DNA from: Paenibacillus aurantius
GTDB lineage: Bacteria > Bacillota > Bacilli > Paenibacillales > NBRC-103111
DNA: 64,000 nt
Direction: 5' to 3'
Assembly: GCF_032268605.1 (NCBI RefSeq)
Contig: NZ_CP130318.1
Location: 2,514,001-2,578,000, forward strand
The notes under the pieces were generated by a model. It saw only the letters and a list, made by a program, of their open reading frames with translations, did no database searches and had not been told where the DNA came from. Below, one piece after another: positions 40,574 to 49,281 of this stretch (the first letter of the stretch is position 1; each line of letters begins with the position of its first letter). The translations under genes were made by a program, and so were the position numbers.

Positions 40574-42046
40574 ATGAAACGAACGGAAATGGGGAAGCAG
40601 TCGCGCAAGCGGCTGCTTTGCTATTACGGAGACGATTTTACAGGTTCGACCGATGTGCTGGAGGCATTGTTCCGCGCGGGCTTGCGAACCATACTGTTTC
40701 TCGAACCGCCGGAGCCGGATATGCTGGAAAGAAGGTTCCATGACGCCGACTGCTTCGGGGTAGCCGGGGTCGGCCGTTCTCTCTCGCCGGAGGAGATGGA
40801 GCGCGACCTGCGTCCGCTGTTTGAGACGCTGCGGGCTGCCGGATCGGCCGTCGTTCACTATAAGGTGTGTTCGACGTTTGACTCCTCTCCACGGGTAGGG
40901 AGCATAGGGAAGGCGGCGGAGATCGGCCGGGACGTGTTCGGCGGCCGCTATATCCCGGTTATAGCCGGGGTTCCGTACCTGAAGCGGTACACGCTGTTCG
41001 GGCACCATTTTGCCGGGGCGGGGGGCGAGGTGTACCGGATCGATCGCCACCCCACGATGTCGCAGCACCCGGTCACCCCGATGAAGGAGTCCGATCTCCG
41101 GCTTCATCTAGCGGAGCAAACGGAGCTGCGCTCCGGTCTTTTTGATATGACGGCCCAGCAGGGGGACCTGGCGGAAGTCCGGGAGCGACTTGGACGGCTC
41201 GTGGAGACGGAAAGGCCGGAGCTGCTGCTATTTGACGTACTCGACGATCTTCATCTGGAGACGGTCGGACGGCTGCTGTGGGAAGAGGCGTCACGAATGC
41301 CGGACACGGAAGCATCCGAGACTGGCTCGACGCAAGGGACGGAGACGGCTCCGGAGCCGGACGGCGGATTGTTCGTCATCGGCTCTTCGGGCGTCGAATA
41401 CGCGCTCACGATGGCTTGGCGTGCGGTCGGGCGGCTGAACGGGAGGGGAGACGAAACGCCCCCGAAAGACGAGGCGGGCGAGGTCTCGCAGCTGCTCGTC
41501 GTTTCGGGCAGCTGCTCGCCCGTGACGGAACGCCAGCTGCAGCAAGCGATCGAGGCCGGCTACGCGGGCATTCGCGTACCCGCCGCGCTGCTGGTTCAAG
41601 CCGATCGCGCCGAGCAGGTTTGCGCGGCTCTGAAGCGGGAGGCGCTGGAGCAGCTGGCTGCCGGCCGCAGCGTGCTTCTTTACAGCGCCGCCGGCCCGCA
41701 GGACTCCTCCATCGGCGAGCTGCGCGAGCAGCTCGCTAAACATGGGCGGAGCAGCGACGAGAGCAGCCGGATGTTGGGCAGCGCGCTCGGCGTACTGGCT
41801 CGTGAGCTGGTGCGGGAAGCCGGGTTGACCCGTATCGTCATCGCTGGTGGCGACACCTCGGGTTACGTCACACGCGAGCTCGGCATCTATGCCCTGGAGT
41901 GCGTCTCCACCCTTGAGCCGGGAGGGCCCATCTGCCGGGCCCATTCCACCGATCCCGGCTTGGACGGCCTGGAGCTGGCACTCAAAGGCGGCCAGGTCGG
42001 CAGCGACTCCTTTTTCGAGCATGTTCGCCTTGGGCGAGTCCGATAA
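40574..42046 (+). CDS. DUF1537 four-carbon/sugar-acid kinase
   Basis: 490 residues, beginning one base after the RuBisCO-like stop, so coupled to it. The N-terminal SBD domain starts LLCYYGDDFTGSTDVLEAL (D20, D21, S25), the DUF1537 signature. The C-terminal nucleotide-binding domain has VVSGSCSPVTERQL and IVIAGGDTSGYVTRELGI. The family phosphorylates acid sugars (threonate, erythronate, 3-oxo-tetronates). The 3-oxo-isoapionate kinase OiaK belongs here, and its product is the substrate of OiaX/OiaT RuBisCO-like enzymes, matching the gene order. Two terminators follow. Confidence 0.88.
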   Translation: MKRTEMGKQSRKRLLCYYGDDFTGSTDVLEALFRAGLRTILFLEPPEPDMLERRFHDADCFGVAGVGRSLSPEEMERDLRPLFETLRAAGSAVVHYKVCSTFDSSPRVGSIGKAAEIGRDVFGGRYIPVIAGVPYLKRYTLFGHHFAGAGGEVYRIDRHPTMSQHPVTPMKESDLRLHLAEQTELRSGLFDMTAQQGDLAEVRERLGRLVETERPELLLFDVLDDLHLETVGRLLWEEASRMPDTEASETGSTQGTETAPEPDGGLFVIGSSGVEYALTMAWRAVGRLNGRGDETPPKDEAGEVSQLLVVSGSCSPVTERQLQQAIEAGYAGIRVPAALLVQADRAEQVCAALKREALEQLAAGRSVLLYSAAGPQDSSIGELREQLAKHGRSSDESSRMLGSALGVLARELVREAGLTRIVIAGGDTSGYVTRELGIYALECVSTLEPGGPICRAHSTDPGLDGLELALKGGQVGSDSFFEHVRLGRVR

Positions 42047-42128
42047 AGCCGGCCGCGGAAGTGGACCCCCCGGAAGAAGCCGAAGGAGCGGTGAATCTAT
42101 CAGCTAATAAGGATCTTCCTGCACCTCT

Positions 42129-42166
42129 GTCGAAGGGTTACGATTCCCTTTGACGTAGGTTTTTTT
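42129..42166 (+). terminator. Rho-independent terminator
   Basis: GTCGAAGGG (42129-42137) pairs with CCCTTTGAC (42146-42154) through one G-U pair. The T tract is at 42160-42166 after a short gtagg. It follows the sugar-acid kinase and ends the large glycan operon. Confidence 0.65.
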
Positions 42167-42201
42167 ATGCGGCTGCTCCTCTGCCAGCTGCCCAAAAAAT
42201 A

Positions 42202-42247
42202 TACCCTATAGAGAAACACGTTAAGGTGTTCTCCACAGGGTACCTTT
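42202..42247. terminator. Bidirectional rho-independent terminator
   Basis: A long stem pairs taccctatagagaaacac (42202-42219) with ggtgttctccacagggta (42225-42242) with few mismatches. Ttttt follows on the plus strand and, on the minus strand, a run of six T (complement of aaaaaa at 42194-42199). It separates the kinase operon from the convergent yktB gene. Confidence 0.8.
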
Positions 42248-42337
42248 TTAAAAAGAGATGGAAGCTTTTTTTAGAGCGGGGTGAATATATCGGACAAAAC
42301 GGTCAAAGATGTGAATATACATAGCAATACGAGAGAG

Positions 42338-42961
42338 TCAATAGGAGAGACGGTAGAGCGGAAGCAGGGTTTCGAAGGTACGCTCCGCCGTTTCGAGTAA
42401 AGCCTCTCCCTGCCCGACAAGCGGATCGTTCCGTTCCAGACGGACTCCGCAAAGCACTTCCGCCTTCTTCACGTGCCTCAGCTTGTACAGCATCTGAGCA
42501 AAGTCGTCTCCGGTCATCTGCTTGTGGAGCTGCACGTCCGGCTTCGTATGATCGGTCGACCAGAAGAAGGAGGAAGGGATGGCGCCGCGGATTTCCTCCA
42601 GGCGGCCCTCCAGCCCGTCGGCAAAAGCCTGCTTTTGGCCGCTTTCGTAAATCAAGGCAAACTGAATGAACAGGTGGGTGGACCATAGACCGACTTGAAA
42701 ATGGGGGTGAGCTTTATAGCCTCGCCGGCTGGGCGCCCAAGCGACCCAGGTATCCTCGGGAGGATGGACGGTCCGCCGGGCATGCTTGGCCACATGGGAA
42801 AACATCGGTTCCCCGCAGAGCGCCGAGAGAAAAGGCTGAAGCCGGTCTCCGAGCTCATGAAGCTTCGGACGGACTTGCTCGATAAGCTGGTTCATGCGGG
42901 GCTCCAGCCCGGGTACGGTGAATACGTCGAAATCTTGATCGGTGAAGCCTGGAAAGGTCAT
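42338..42961 (-). CDS. yktB: DUF1054 family protein YktB
   Basis: 207 residues. The N-terminus FPGFTDQDFDVFTVPGLEPRM and HPPEDTWVAWAPSRRGYKAHPHFQVGLW are diagnostic of the DUF1054/UPF0637 family found across Bacillales. The biochemical role is unknown. The family usually lies apart from sugar genes, so this marks the boundary between the glycan locus and other genes. A gaggagg ribosome-binding site precedes the ATG on the minus strand. A TGC-TATAAT extended -10 box stands upstream (43018-43026). Confidence 0.9.
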   Translation of the reverse strand: MTFPGFTDQDFDVFTVPGLEPRMNQLIEQVRPKLHELGDRLQPFLSALCGEPMFSHVAKHARRTVHPPEDTWVAWAPSRRGYKAHPHFQVGLWSTHLFIQFALIYESGQKQAFADGLEGRLEEIRGAIPSSFFWSTDHTKPDVQLHKQMTGDDFAQMLYKLRHVKKAEVLCGVRLERNDPLVGQGEALLETAERTFETLLPLYRLSY

Positions 42962-43017
42962 GGGGAGCCTCCTCTGGATGATTAATAAGCAAGGGAGCAG
43001 GGTAATTTTATTTTAAG

Positions 43018-43026
43018 ATTATAGCA
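43018..43026 (-). promoter_or_regulatory. Extended -10 promoter of yktB
   Basis: Reading on the minus strand, TGC directly precedes a perfect TATAAT (complement of attata at 43018-43023). The TG-N-TATAAT form works without a strong -35 box; none is seen. Confidence 0.5.
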
Positions 43027-43106
43027 CAGAGAAGATACGGGGTGCCCGCCATTTCCGTTAAAGAACGAACATCCCCGTTTGCTAAAGAAATAGTCAATAA
43101 TCCAAG

Positions 43107-43135
43107 TTGCTAAAACATATTAATCATAATAAAAT
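43107..43135 (+). promoter_or_regulatory. Sigma-A promoter of the hypothetical gene at 43200
   Basis: TTGCTA (43107-43112) and TAAAAT (43130-43135) are separated by 17 bases in an AT-rich stretch that stands out from the GC-rich surroundings. Confidence 0.55.
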
Positions 43136-43199
43136 ATAACAAACACTGAGTTGTCAGAACATTCAGTCTAATTGCGGTTAACTACTGGGAGGGATTGCC

Positions 43200-43796
43200 G
43201 TGAATAAGAGTCATGAAGTGGAATACTGCAACTTGGATTTGCGTTTCGATCGCCGGCTAATCCGCAACTTCATTAAACATTTGATTCAAGAAGGCTACTC
43301 CCTCTACTGGAACGAGACGGACCATCTGTTCATTGTCTCCATACGGACAGGACGCAAGCTGGTTAAGCTCAAGTTTCAAAGGGTGGGGGAGCGTTTCAAA
43401 ATTGTCGGGAATTACGTGCTGAAAGACGAGAAATTGGCTGAGCTTATGGAAAAGATGATTGGTGACACAAGAGGCCACGCCGTCGTAAAGCGTTTCAAGG
43501 ACCGGCAGATCCTAATCGAGAACATCATGTTCGGCGAGATCATCCGAATGGTTGAGATCACCGGAGTAGAGCATAAAATATTGTTTCAACGAGAGCCTGT
43601 GGTAACGGGGGAAGAGATTATGCATGCTATGAAATCCAAACGAATTGAAGAGCGGATTCCCGTTCTTCGCCTGGAAGTGGACTACGAGCTGGCCTCTCTG
43701 CTGGATGCCATCCGCAAGGGAGACCACGAGGAAGCCGAAGCCATCAAGCAGCGGCTCGAGGAGCTCCGCCAGGAAATGCTGATGATGGAGCTTTAG
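43200..43796 (+). CDS. Conserved-looking hypothetical protein
   Basis: 198 residues from a GTG at 43200, eight bases after gggaggg. I do not recognise the family. The protein is charged and soluble. It has a mixed alpha/beta first part (DLRFDRRLIRNFIKHLIQEGYSLYWNETDHLFIVSIRTGRKLVKLKFQRVG) and a helical, Glu-rich C-terminus that could be a short coiled coil (EEAEAIKQRLEELRQEMLMMEL). It is monocistronic, with its own promoter and a strong terminator, in an AT-richer stretch. No link to the sugar operons is evident. Confidence 0.75.
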   Translation: MNKSHEVEYCNLDLRFDRRLIRNFIKHLIQEGYSLYWNETDHLFIVSIRTGRKLVKLKFQRVGERFKIVGNYVLKDEKLAELMEKMIGDTRGHAVVKRFKDRQILIENIMFGEIIRMVEITGVEHKILFQREPVVTGEEIMHAMKSKRIEERIPVLRLEVDYELASLLDAIRKGDHEEAEAIKQRLEELRQEMLMMEL

Positions 43797-43805
43797 TAAA
43801 GCGGG

Positions 43806-43832
43806 AAAGCCGGTCTTGGGACCGGCTTTTTT
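43806..43832 (+). terminator. Strong rho-independent terminator
   Basis: AAAGCCGGTC and GACCGGCTTT form a perfect 10-base stem with a ttgg loop, running into a T tract (43827-43832). It insulates the hypothetical gene from the uronate operon. Confidence 0.9.
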
Positions 43833-43856
43833 GCGTTCAAGGGAGGGAGGTTTTGG

Positions 43857-43886
43857 TTGTTTAACGTGTGCACTCCATGCTATCAT
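43857..43886 (+). promoter_or_regulatory. Sigma-A promoter of the uxaE-gndA operon
   Basis: TTGTTT (43857-43862) and TATCAT (43881-43886) with an 18-base spacer stand 18 bases before the LacI-type gene. This appears to be the promoter for the six-gene operon. The spacer contains taacgtgtgcac, a possible operator half, but no clear palindrome. Confidence 0.5.
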
Positions 43887-43904
43887 TAGGGGTGAGGTGG
43901 TATC

Positions 43905-44918
43905 ATGAGCGTGACGATCAAGGATATCGCGAAGCGGGCGAATGTCTCGCACACGACGGTATCCCGGGCGCTGAACGACAGTCCCCTGATTAACCAGGAG
44001 ACGAAAGACCGCATTAAAGCGCTGGCCGAACAGATGAACTATACACCCAATTTTAGTGCCAAAAGTCTCGTTCTCGACCGTTCCTACAACGTGGGCCTGT
44101 TCTTTTCCACCTTGGAGACGGGAACGTCCGCCGGCTTCTTCCACGATACCGTCCGCGGGGTTAACAGCGTCATCAAAGACGAATACAACCTGGTAGTCAA
44201 AGGGATTGACGATTACGCCGGAGGCTTCCCCCGCATTACCCGCAAGAGCTTCGACGGCATCATCCTCATGAGCCAGAGTGAGCAGGACGATGCCTTCATC
44301 CGCTATGTGACCGGCATTGGGATCCCGTTGGTCGTTCTGAATCGGGAGCTGGTAGGGGTGAAAGCTGCCAACATTCTATCGGACGAGCGAAAAGGAGCCT
44401 TCCGGATGACGGAGTACCTGATCGCCATGGGCCATACCCGGATAGCGGTGCTGGAGGGAAAGGCAGGCTTTCGTTCATCACAGGAACGGTTAAACGGCGT
44501 GAAGGATGCGCTTCAGGCTAACGGACTGCCCTTTACCCCGAGCTACTCGGTCAAAGGGGCGTATACGATGGAAAGCGGATACAAGGCGATGAAGAAGCTC
44601 CTGAAAGCCGAGCCCCTGCCGACCGCCGTCTTCTGTTTCAATGACGACATGGCCGTGGGGGCCATCCGCGCCATAGAAGAACATGGGCTGCGGGTGCCCA
44701 AGGACATCTCGGTCAGCGGGTTCGACGATAACCTTTTCTCGGGCTACCTCTTTCCCGCTCTTACGACGGTTAAACGGCCCATTGAAAGCATCAGCCGGGA
44801 AGGGGCCTCGATGCTCCTCAGGCTGATGGGGAGGCAGGAGATGCCGGACGATCCCGTCTTTATGCATACCGAGCTTGTGGAGAGGGAGTCCGTCAGACGA
44901 ATCGAACAGGGGGAATGA
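43905..44918 (+). CDS. LacI-family transcriptional regulator
   Basis: 337 residues. The N-terminal helix-turn-helix reads VTIKDIAKRANVSHTTVSRALND with the hinge helix TPNFSAKSLVLDRS. A periplasmic-binding-protein-like effector domain follows (GLFFSTLETGTSAGFFHDTVRGV, FNDDMAVGAIRAIEEHGLRVPKDISVSGFDDN). It is the first gene of a co-directional operon for sugar-acid conversion, so its effector is likely a uronate or aldonate made in that pathway. It is distinct from CcpA at 62527, which has the CcpA-specific sequence. Confidence 0.92.
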   Translation: MSVTIKDIAKRANVSHTTVSRALNDSPLINQETKDRIKALAEQMNYTPNFSAKSLVLDRSYNVGLFFSTLETGTSAGFFHDTVRGVNSVIKDEYNLVVKGIDDYAGGFPRITRKSFDGIILMSQSEQDDAFIRYVTGIGIPLVVLNRELVGVKAANILSDERKGAFRMTEYLIAMGHTRIAVLEGKAGFRSSQERLNGVKDALQANGLPFTPSYSVKGAYTMESGYKAMKKLLKAEPLPTAVFCFNDDMAVGAIRAIEEHGLRVPKDISVSGFDDNLFSGYLFPALTTVKRPIESISREGASMLLRLMGRQEMPDDPVFMHTELVERESVRRIEQGE

Positions 44919-44921
44919 GGG

Positions 44922-46415
44922 ATGGAACGGTTAACCGGCTTACGAATGGCTATGACTGACAAGAGACCGGCCGACGCCGCGAGCGAGAAGCTTATCGTCT
45001 ACTCCCGATCCTTTGCCGCCGTGGATGGAACGGCTGTGGTTATGATAAAGGAAGATGGGGATCGAAAGCTGTTTGCCGCGGGGGAAGGAGCTTTGCTGGA
45101 AGCTCTGGAGGGAGAGCCGGAATCGGGAGGGAAGCTCTGCCCGCTGACCCATGCCAACCGGGTCGTCCTGAACCGGTTCTTCCCTTTCACCGCTCCCAAG
45201 CCGGCCGGTACCCGGCACCCTTCCTTCGGCCTTGGCGACCGGCTGGGCTGCGCTATCCCCGGTTATATCCGGGCCATCCGCCGCAAGGCCGTCTTCCCGA
45301 TTCTCGCCCAGCAAAGTGTCGGCGAGCTGATCCAGACGGGACGGAGCTTCCGGGATGTGGTCGATGAAGCTGCCTTTGCCGTCTTTCAGGAAGGCTACCG
45401 GGACGGATATGGGGCGGATGCCGACCGGCTGCGCTCGGAAGCCGACATGCAGATGTCGGTGGAGCAGGGGGCGACTCTGCTTACCTTCGATACGGGGGAC
45501 TGGCTTCATTATCCCGTGCTTTCCTCCGATGAGGAACAGCTGGAGGCGGCCTACAGCAGGCTGTCCGCCGAAACCCGCAAGCATTATGAGAACCGGTATC
45601 TTAACCAATCCTTTACCGTGGGGGGAACCCGGCTCTCCTATAACCGGACGTGTCTTGTCCGGACCGTTCTCCTCTATGAGCGGGCGGTGGCCGAAATCAT
45701 CCGGCTGTACGACAAGTATATCCGGCTCTCCTCCCGGCCGGTGGAGCTCGAGATAGCGCTTGACGGCGGACTGGTGCCGACGTCGGCGGAGGAGCATTTT
45801 CTGCTGGCCAACGAGTTATATGCAAAGGGGATGGAGCTGTTCGGAGTCGCTCCCGGCTTAACCGGGGTCTTCGGCAAGGGTGTCGATTTCGAAGGGGATC
45901 CGGTGCTTCTGGAGAAAGAGCTGGAGCTGCACGCGGCGGTGGCCGACCATTTTGGCTATAAGCTCTGCCTGCACAAAGCAGGGAATAAGTTTACCGTGCT
46001 TCCGCTGCTGGCCGAGAAAACCCGCGGAAGGTTCCACATCAAGACCTCGGGAAGCGGGTGGCTGTCCGCGGTAAAGCTCGCAGCGGAAGGGGAACCCTTT
46101 CTCTATCGTCTCATGCATGAATACGCCCTGGAGCAGGTGGATGAGGTTTCCGTCTACGATCCGGTTTCCGTTCGGCCCGACGAGATCCGGCCTCTTAATG
46201 AAACGCCTGATGTTCGGCTTCCGGATTACCTGAACGATGGACCGGTCCGGCAAATGTTCTATATTCTATACGGACGTTTGCTGCAGGCCGCGGGGGCGGA
46301 CGGCCAACCTCTGATCCGAAGGGATTTGGTCCGGCTGCTGACGGAGCGGGAGGAAGATTACGCCGGGATGGTGGCGGCCGATATCGAGTCGCATGTCAAA
46401 GCCTTGGGATTGTGA
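44922..46415 (+). CDS. uxaE: Tagaturonate epimerase
   Basis: 497 residues, starting three bases after the regulator stop. The protein resembles the UxaE family known from Thermotoga and Bacillales: FGLGDRLG near residue 100, TFDTGDWLHYPVL, ELEIALDGG, CLHKAGNKFTVLP and RFHIKTSGSGWL. UxaE converts D-tagaturonate to D-fructuronate, joining galacturonate breakdown to the glucuronate branch. Here it lies with a mannonate-type SDR, a LarA homologue, gluconokinase and 6-phosphogluconate dehydrogenase rather than uxuA/kdgK/kdgA. It acts in the cytoplasm and probably needs a divalent metal. Confidence 0.82.
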   Translation: MERLTGLRMAMTDKRPADAASEKLIVYSRSFAAVDGTAVVMIKEDGDRKLFAAGEGALLEALEGEPESGGKLCPLTHANRVVLNRFFPFTAPKPAGTRHPSFGLGDRLGCAIPGYIRAIRRKAVFPILAQQSVGELIQTGRSFRDVVDEAAFAVFQEGYRDGYGADADRLRSEADMQMSVEQGATLLTFDTGDWLHYPVLSSDEEQLEAAYSRLSAETRKHYENRYLNQSFTVGGTRLSYNRTCLVRTVLLYERAVAEIIRLYDKYIRLSSRPVELEIALDGGLVPTSAEEHFLLANELYAKGMELFGVAPGLTGVFGKGVDFEGDPVLLEKELELHAAVADHFGYKLCLHKAGNKFTVLPLLAEKTRGRFHIKTSGSGWLSAVKLAAEGEPFLYRLMHEYALEQVDEVSVYDPVSVRPDEIRPLNETPDVRLPDYLNDGPVRQMFYILYGRLLQAAGADGQPLIRRDLVRLLTEREEDYAGMVAADIESHVKALGL

Positions 46416-46445
46416 ACGAATATTATGGTTGGGAGCTGAGAGGCA

Positions 46446-47717
46446 ATGAGTATTTTACAAGAGCTGCTTAAGGACATTCCCGTTCCTCAAATGGTCCGAA
46501 TCCGGCAGAAATTTGACCGGACCGCGGTGACCGAGATCCGGGAGGTGCTCGAGGAAGAGCTGCGCAAGCCGGGGGCCGTCGACCGGATCCAGCCGGGCCA
46601 GCGGGTAGCCGTTGCGGTCGGAAGCCGTGGCGTGGCGAACATCGGTCTCTTGACCCGCACGACGATTGACGCGATTAAGGAGCGGGGCGGCGAGCCCTTC
46701 ATCGTTCCCTGCATGGGCAGCCACGGAGGAGCGACGGCGGAAGGGCAGAAGAATATTCTGCATCACCTTGGCGTGACCGAGGAGGCCATGGGCGCTCCCA
46801 TTCTGTCTTCTATGGAAGTGGTGAAGATCGATTCCCTGCCGAACGGGCTTCCCGTCTATGTCGACAAGATCGCTTCCGAGGCCGACGCCATCGTGGTCAT
46901 CAACCGCGTTAAGCCGCACACCGCCTTCCGCGGTCCGATCGAGAGCGGCATCATGAAAATGATCGCCATCGGCCTTGGCAAGCAGAAGGGGGCGGAGGCG
47001 TGCCATCAGCTCGGGTTCAAGTATATGGCGGAGAACGTCCCCCAAATGGCCCGTATCATGATCGACAAGCTGCCTATTCTTTTCGGGGTGGCCGTGGTGG
47101 AGAACGCGTATGACGAGACGTGCCTTATCGAAGTGCTCCCCGCTTCCGACATCGAAGAAAGGGAAGTCGAGCTTCTGAAGGAAGCCAAGAGCCGGCTTCC
47201 GCAAATTCTTTTCGGCCAGGTGGACGTGCTCGTAATCGACTATATCGGGAAGAACATCAGCGGAGACGGCATGGATCCGAACGTGACCGGACGGTACCCC
47301 ACCCCGTATGCGCACGGAGGACCGGATGTGAGCAAGATGGTAGTGCTCGACCTGACGGAGGAAACGAACGGGAACGCGAACGGAGTCGGCACGGCGGATT
47401 TTACGACCCAGCGGCTTGTGGACAAGACCGATCTGCCGGGGACCTATGCGAATGGACTGACCTCCACCGTATGTGCGCCGACCAAACTAGCGACGACGCT
47501 CGAGAATCAGCTCTATGCGATCAAAGCCGCGGTCAAAACCTGCAACATTCTCGATTACACGAAATGCCGGCTCGTCCGCATTCAGGATACGCTGCATCTC
47601 GGGGAAATTGAAATTTCGGTCAACCTTCTGGAGGAAGCCAGACAGCATCCGGATATCGAAATCCTTACCGAGCCGTATGACCTGGCGTTTGACAGCGAAG
47701 GGAACCTTTTCGGATGA
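46446..47717 (+). CDS. LarA-family nickel-dependent 2-hydroxyacid racemase/epimerase
   Basis: 423 residues. The N-terminal Lar_N (DUF2088) part has MGSHGGATAEGQ. Candidate catalytic residues align with LarA: R61, H93 (LarA H108), H158 in VKPHTAF (H174), K171 in SGIMKMIAIG (K184, which binds the nickel-pincer nucleotide) and H187 (H200). The 16-residue gap from Lys to the last His is kept. LarA homologues racemise or epimerise at C2 of hydroxy acids, and a D-gluconate 2-epimerase is reported in the superfamily. Next to gluconokinase and a mannonate SDR, a mannonate/gluconate epimerase role is likely. Cofactor genes larB, larC and larE are not in the window. It overlaps gntK by ATGA. Confidence 0.75.
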   Translation: MSILQELLKDIPVPQMVRIRQKFDRTAVTEIREVLEEELRKPGAVDRIQPGQRVAVAVGSRGVANIGLLTRTTIDAIKERGGEPFIVPCMGSHGGATAEGQKNILHHLGVTEEAMGAPILSSMEVVKIDSLPNGLPVYVDKIASEADAIVVINRVKPHTAFRGPIESGIMKMIAIGLGKQKGAEACHQLGFKYMAENVPQMARIMIDKLPILFGVAVVENAYDETCLIEVLPASDIEEREVELLKEAKSRLPQILFGQVDVLVIDYIGKNISGDGMDPNVTGRYPTPYAHGGPDVSKMVVLDLTEETNGNANGVGTADFTTQRLVDKTDLPGTYANGLTSTVCAPTKLATTLENQLYAIKAAVKTCNILDYTKCRLVRIQDTLHLGEIEISVNLLEEARQHPDIEILTEPYDLAFDSEGNLFG

Positions 47718-49267
47718 GTCCTGCCGCCAAGCCGTATGTGATCGCGTCGGATATCGGGACGACAAGCGCCAAGACGCTCGTGATCAACCGGGAGGGAAAG
47801 GTGCTGGCCTCCCATTCCATCGAGTATCCGATGCATACGCCGACACCCGACCGGGCCGAGCAGAACCCGCTGGAAATCTACCAGGCGGTTACCAAAGGGA
47901 TCAAGGAAGTCATCTGGAAGGCCGGGATTTCCTCTAAGGAGATTTTATGCGTCTCCTTCAGCTCGGCCATGCACAGCCTGATTGCGGTGGACCGGGAAGG
48001 GAATCCGCTTACCCCTTGTATCACTTGGGCGGACAACCGGAGCTCCGCTTATGTCCCAATCGTTAAGAAGGACCATGACGGACACGGAATATACCGGAGA
48101 ACGGGAACGCCTATCCATCCCATGTCCCCGCTCTTGAAGCTTCTCTGGATGAAAGACCATGACCGGGAGATTTACGAGAAGGCGTATAAATTTATCGGCA
48201 TCAAGGAATTTGTTTTTGCCAAGCTGTTCTCCCGGTTCGTGGTCGATCATTCCATCGCCAGCGCGACCGGAATGTTTAATCTTAAGGTGCTGGATTGGGA
48301 CGACGAAGCCCTGCGTCTCACCGGCCTTACCCGGGAACGCTTGTCGGAGCCCGTGCCGACCACCTACCGCCTCGAGGGGCTTCCCGTCGTCCAGGCGATT
48401 GAGATGGGGCTTTCCCCGGATACGCCGTTTGTCATCGGGGCGTCCGACGGGGTGTTGGCAAATCTGGGGGGCGGAGCCATCGATCCCGGAGTTTATGCGG
48501 TCACCATCGGCACGAGCGGTGCGGTACGGGGAGTGGTCCGCGAGCCGGTTACCGATCCGCAGGGCAGGCTGTTCTGCTATGCGCTGAAAGAGGACTTTTG
48601 GGTAATCGGCGGGGCGATCAACAACGGTGGAATCATGTTCCGCTGGGTGAGGGACCAGCTGGCTACTCTCGAAGCGGAGGAGGGGCGAAGTCTGGGGCTG
48701 GATCCTTACGATCATCTCACCAAGCTGGCGGAAGGCGTCAAGGCGGGCTCCGACGGACTTCTTTTTCTTCCATTCCTTCTCGGGGAGAGGGCACCCTATT
48801 GGAATGCCAATGCCCGGGGAATCTTCTTCGGCTTGTCGATGTACCATCAGAAGAGCCATATGATCCGCGCGGTCCTCGAAGGGGTCGTGTACCGCATTCA
48901 TTCGGTTATGACTGCTTTGGAGGAGCTTGGCGGGAAAGCGGGTGAAATCCGCGCGGCCGGCGGCTTTGCCCGCTCCACGTTCTGGCGGCAGATCATGACG
49001 GATGTGCTGGGAGCCTCCGTTACGGTCCCGGATGCCATTGAAGCGTCCGGTTTGGGAGCCGCCCAGCTGGGCCTGCTGGCCATGGGAGAGATTCAGGATT
49101 TCAGCGGCATCCACGAATGGGTGCAAACCGGAAGCCGGCATTCGGTCGATGAGGCCAACCATGAGATCTACCGTGAATTGACAGGCATTTATTCCCGGGT
49201 GTATCATCAGTTGACCAATGAATTCGACGAAATCTCGGCCTTCCAGCTTAAACATATCGGGAGATAA
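47714..49267 (+). CDS. gntK: Gluconokinase (FGGY family)
   Basis: 517 residues, the length of Bacillus GntK. The ATPase fold starts VIASDIGTTSAKTLVI. The substrate loop SFSSAMHSLIAVD is followed by TPCITWADNRS, and later GTSGAVRG and FLPFLLGERAPYWNANARG. These match gluconate kinases more than xylulokinases. It phosphorylates D-gluconate to 6-phosphogluconate, the substrate of the gndA gene at the end of the same operon. It overlaps the LarA-like gene, whose proposed product would be gluconate. Confidence 0.88.
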   Translation: MSPAAKPYVIASDIGTTSAKTLVINREGKVLASHSIEYPMHTPTPDRAEQNPLEIYQAVTKGIKEVIWKAGISSKEILCVSFSSAMHSLIAVDREGNPLTPCITWADNRSSAYVPIVKKDHDGHGIYRRTGTPIHPMSPLLKLLWMKDHDREIYEKAYKFIGIKEFVFAKLFSRFVVDHSIASATGMFNLKVLDWDDEALRLTGLTRERLSEPVPTTYRLEGLPVVQAIEMGLSPDTPFVIGASDGVLANLGGGAIDPGVYAVTIGTSGAVRGVVREPVTDPQGRLFCYALKEDFWVIGGAINNGGIMFRWVRDQLATLEAEEGRSLGLDPYDHLTKLAEGVKAGSDGLLFLPFLLGERAPYWNANARGIFFGLSMYHQKSHMIRAVLEGVVYRIHSVMTALEELGGKAGEIRAAGGFARSTFWRQIMTDVLGASVTVPDAIEASGLGAAQLGLLAMGEIQDFSGIHEWVQTGSRHSVDEANHEIYRELTGIYSRVYHQLTNEFDEISAFQLKHIGR

Positions 49268-49281
49268 GGGAGAGATAAGAG

